In this document: positions 60,800 through 64,000 of the stretch, piece after piece
How the letters are laid out: each line of letters starts with the position of its first letter
Position numbering within the stretch: position 1 is the first letter of the stretch
Source of the DNA: Atrichornis clamosus
Taxonomy: Eukaryota; Chordata; Aves; Passeriformes; Menuridae
Direction: 5' to 3'
Length of the DNA: 64,000 nucleotides
Assembly (NCBI GenBank): GCA_013400975.1
Contig: WBMZ01003310.1
Location: 62,001-126,000 of the forward strand
Program-made: the position numbers and the translations under genes
The notes under the pieces: model-generated
The model's database searches: none
Told to the model about the DNA's origin: nothing
Seen by the model: only the letters and a program-made list of their open reading frames with translations

Positions 60800-63700
60800 C
60801 TAGAGAAGCTCTCTTTCTTTTTTTTTTCTCTTTTGAAACTTTTCACCAACATACTTCATTGTAAGCCAGAGGCCATTGACATACCAAGGATCATCCACAG
60901 CAGAGTTATTTCAGCCAGGCCTGTAAGAAGGACTGTAGGACTGGCAAAAGGCAGCAAGCCACCCAGTGATCAAAACCTACAGCATGACCTAAAAGCAGAA
61001 AGGTCATTGTTTTGAGCTATCCTCTTGCCATATAAAACTTCAATTCCCAGTTTCCCAGCTAGATGCCTGCTTTTCTACTCTGGTTAGGCTTCTTCTATTA
61101 CAAAATTCAATTGAACTGAGTCAGTTTCCATCATTCTCAAGGCATAATTCAGATAGCCTCCTCCTGTTCTGGAACTGAGACCTCAGAGAACTCCATTTCC
61201 ACTGTGCAGATTTCTCTGACTGAGAAGCAAAGGAAAAAAGTTTTGTGACACTTCAAAATATTTTTATTACTTTGTGGACTATGTCATAATTGCTCGAAAG
61301 AAAACTTATGACATATGCTATCACTTCATATTTACCACTACATTTTTTTTCAGTCAAAATGATTAAATTCTGCACTAAAATACATAGAAGTTTCTTCACA
61401 GACACTTTCACTATCCCCAGATAAAAATAATTTTGTGAGGAAAATACCATTGCTCACTTTTTCACCTCTGCAGAAGATTCTGAAGGAACAAGTCACCAGA
61501 TATTTTCAATAATATATTTTCATTTAGAGTGAGAAACATAGCAATACAGGAGAAAGTCAGAAAAATGGAATACCAGTATTAGCGTTCAATGTTTTCTGCT
61601 CCAACTGAACAAATGATTTGGTGTTGTCTCTGATACTTTGTGCAGAATCCAAATTAGACAACTCTGTTTATTGACCACTTGACTATTTGAATGAAGCCAG
61701 AGAACAATCTGCATGCTATTACACTCATCTTCCTGCATGTGTGGTTTAATCAGCACTAAAACATCTGAATTACTTGAGCATTATGTTTGCTTGCTGAATT
61801 TATCTACAGAAAATATCATTTCCATCCATTATATACCCCATTCACTGCAGATCAAGAATACTCTTGTGTTTTATCCTGGTGTTATTTCAATTTACACCAG
61901 TAAAAGAGCACAGAATTTAGCTAACTAATTATTGAACAGGTCTACTACTGCATTTGGATGTTACTGCAGGCTTGATACTGAAGAGTCTTCCCAATGAAAA
62001 TGTTGTGAGCTGTGCTTTGCAGAGAGTGCAAAGGAAGTCTCTTTCACATACGGATGCTGACACGTGCTCAGGTCTGATTCCATTGCGAATTTTCTGCTTT
62101 TTGTAGCTGCTGGACAACCACAGGCCATTAGCAAGGGTCATTTACTGCGGCACAAGCTTACTCAGCGTAATAACAGATAGCTTGAAAGTCCTTCAAATAC
62201 ATTCTATGTGGTAATTTCATTAACTTTATGCATAAAGCTTTAGAAATATAATTACTGGTCTGGAAAAACATAAATACGAATTGCAAAACTCAGGTCATTT
62301 GCACAACTAAGCAGGTAGAGCAAACTGCTAGTTTCACTAACCATGTACTGTCCTTGTTTCAGTTTTAGAAACTTACCTCTTGTTTCCCAGAACTTTCACT
62401 CTTCTTTGTATTGAGATGGCAGCTACTCGCTGTTGCTATCTACTAATTAAGACTGAATGTCTCAGAATGGTTCAACTGAAACAAGTTGAAATAAGACCTC
62501 TGGGCTGCCAGACCCTCCTGAGACCACAAATTAGTGAGATGCACATTAAGCTCTCCAGTAAGTCAGTTTTTAAGTAAATAAAAGCAGATACACTAGTTGT
62601 GGAAGACATAATAGTAAAAGGCAAAGGAGATGGGTCTTAAAGAGACTACTATTTTCCTACTGAGACAAAGTCTTGCATCATTTCTTCAGGACACCTTCAG
62701 AATGCTTTTAAAGATTCTGCTTTTTAAAAGGTCACCAACTCAATAATAAATACATGCACATACGCACACGCATAAGTATTTAATATACACAGTTTTAGAC
62801 GATTGCTTGGATCTGTAAAACCTGCTTAGTGTGAAATTGCCTTTGATTGTTTATGCATAGTGGAATAAAACTTTCCAGTTTCTAATGGGAATTAAAAACT
62901 AGCCAAAAAACCCCAACATATTTCCTTCTCGTCCCCACCAAACCGAAGGTAGGAAGCAGTTCTTTCAATTCAGGTATTTTCAGTCATATTTTTCTTCTTT
63001 AATTTAGGAGAAAGCAGGTATCATAAGCACCCCCTGGAAACTTAGGGCATCCAGGTTTACTCATGATTATTCTTGGTATGCATTACCAGGAAGTGCTGGC
63101 ACAATTTTAACCAACCCATCCATTTTGTAGGGCACTCCACCTACCGCCTGTAATCTACATAATAGAGCATGTAATTTGAGATGTGCACTTGCTCCTCCCT
63201 GCATTCATTTCCAGTATGTCACAGTTCACCTGTTTACGAATAGCAATTCATCACCCTCTGACAAATAGCACAATAAAACTCCTCGCTGTGGCTTGTGGTG
63301 GGAGACAAACCAAACCCGCAGAAAAAGTCTTGCTCTCACATTTTGGACTAGACACAGACCCATGTAATACCATCACAAATTCAATTACTTTGCACTGTGA
63401 TTATTAATGGCAGAACAATGTAATGAGCCTGAATGAAGATAAAATTCCTGTGGTTAAGTGAGTCCTTGATGCTGAAATTTCTTTACCAAATTAAAGCACT
63501 TCTTCCCCAGGCATTTGAGAGTCTCATTAAAAGCCAATTTAAGCCAATGAGAATCTTCCCATTGACAGACAGAAGTTTGAATTAGGTCTTCACTGCATTA
63601 AAATTGAAACATGTGGGGATTAATTTTTAGGGAAAACAATTTCCTTGTACCAACTTGGTATTGTTCTGTATCTGCTCATGCATCCAGCACAGATTTGTGT

Positions 63701-64000
63701 GCTCATATAAAATAACAATACAGAAATGAATACAGAAAAACCTCAGTACACATATAGATGTAATAATCCCATCTGAAGATAGAAATTGTGAGTGTAGATA
63801 CTTTTAAATAGGCCTCAGAGTTCTTTCAAAGCCTCTTAGCTCATAAGTATACCCCGAAGCATGTGCCTTATTCCTTCTTCTGTCTTATTATTAAGAATCA
63901 CAAGAATTTTGCAATTAAATTTCCCACCCATAGCTATATAATTTTATTCAGAGTCTACAGCTACATAAAGGACATGGTTGCCCAAACCCAACGTGTGATG
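60800..64000. other. AT-rich single-copy non-coding DNA
   Basis: No gene or further transposable element is seen. A 10-T run near 60822-60831 borders the CR1 copy. The last 600 bp (63430-63620) contain ATTAAAA, CCAATTTAAGCCAATG and AAATTGAAAC patterns that look like single-copy conserved non-coding DNA, but this is only an impression. Open frames are under 100 codons. Confidence 0.5.

Overview
The window looks like a piece of a bird nuclear genome, probably passerine or a close neoavian relative. The evidence is its repeats. It has several 5'-truncated CR1 LINE copies whose 3' ends carry the ATTCTGTG-type octamer, and a set of solo LTRs of avian ERVL-like and ERVK-like families. The rest is AT-rich single-copy DNA with short microsatellites and little else. 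Species and chromosome cannot be read from the sequence.

No protein-coding gene can be supported with confidence. Most open frames are short, start with non-ATG codons, or lie inside LTRs and CR1 copies. I read the window as intergenic DNA or one very long intron. A few segments deserve a check as exons: an open frame at 44821-45241 (+) with a splice-donor-like end, an open frame at 45342-45554 (-), and short splice-site-framed segments near 39817 and 41681 (+).

Layout: 1-4380 single-copy DNA with AC/AT microsatellites; 4386-5364 complete solo ERVL-like LTR (-) with a 5-bp target duplication; 5370-14640 single-copy DNA with a MIR-like remnant near 11.9-12.2 kb; 14640-15584 a GC-rich patch ending in an LTR-like promoter block (-); 17936-18935 the longest CR1 copy (-), with reverse-transcriptase motifs; 21742-22222 CR1 (-) with an internal tandem duplication; 29590-30110 old ERVL-like LTR (+); 35385-35570 CR1 (-); about 36780-37140 a cluster of homeodomain/POU-type sites; 37403-38361 solo LTR (+) of the same family as the first, in opposite orientation; 40872-41075 CR1 (+) with an inverted snippet; 44045-44636 solo ERVK-like LTR (+) with a perfect 6-bp target duplication; 53110-53633 ERVL-like LTR (+); 60044-60795 CR1 (-).

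There are no operons, CRISPR arrays or recognisable tRNA or rRNA genes. Nothing in the window amounts to a new biological system. The most informative items are the datable solo LTRs, the mutation signatures left inside CR1 copies, the candidate enhancer near 37 kb, and the unassigned open frames at 44.8-45.6 kb.
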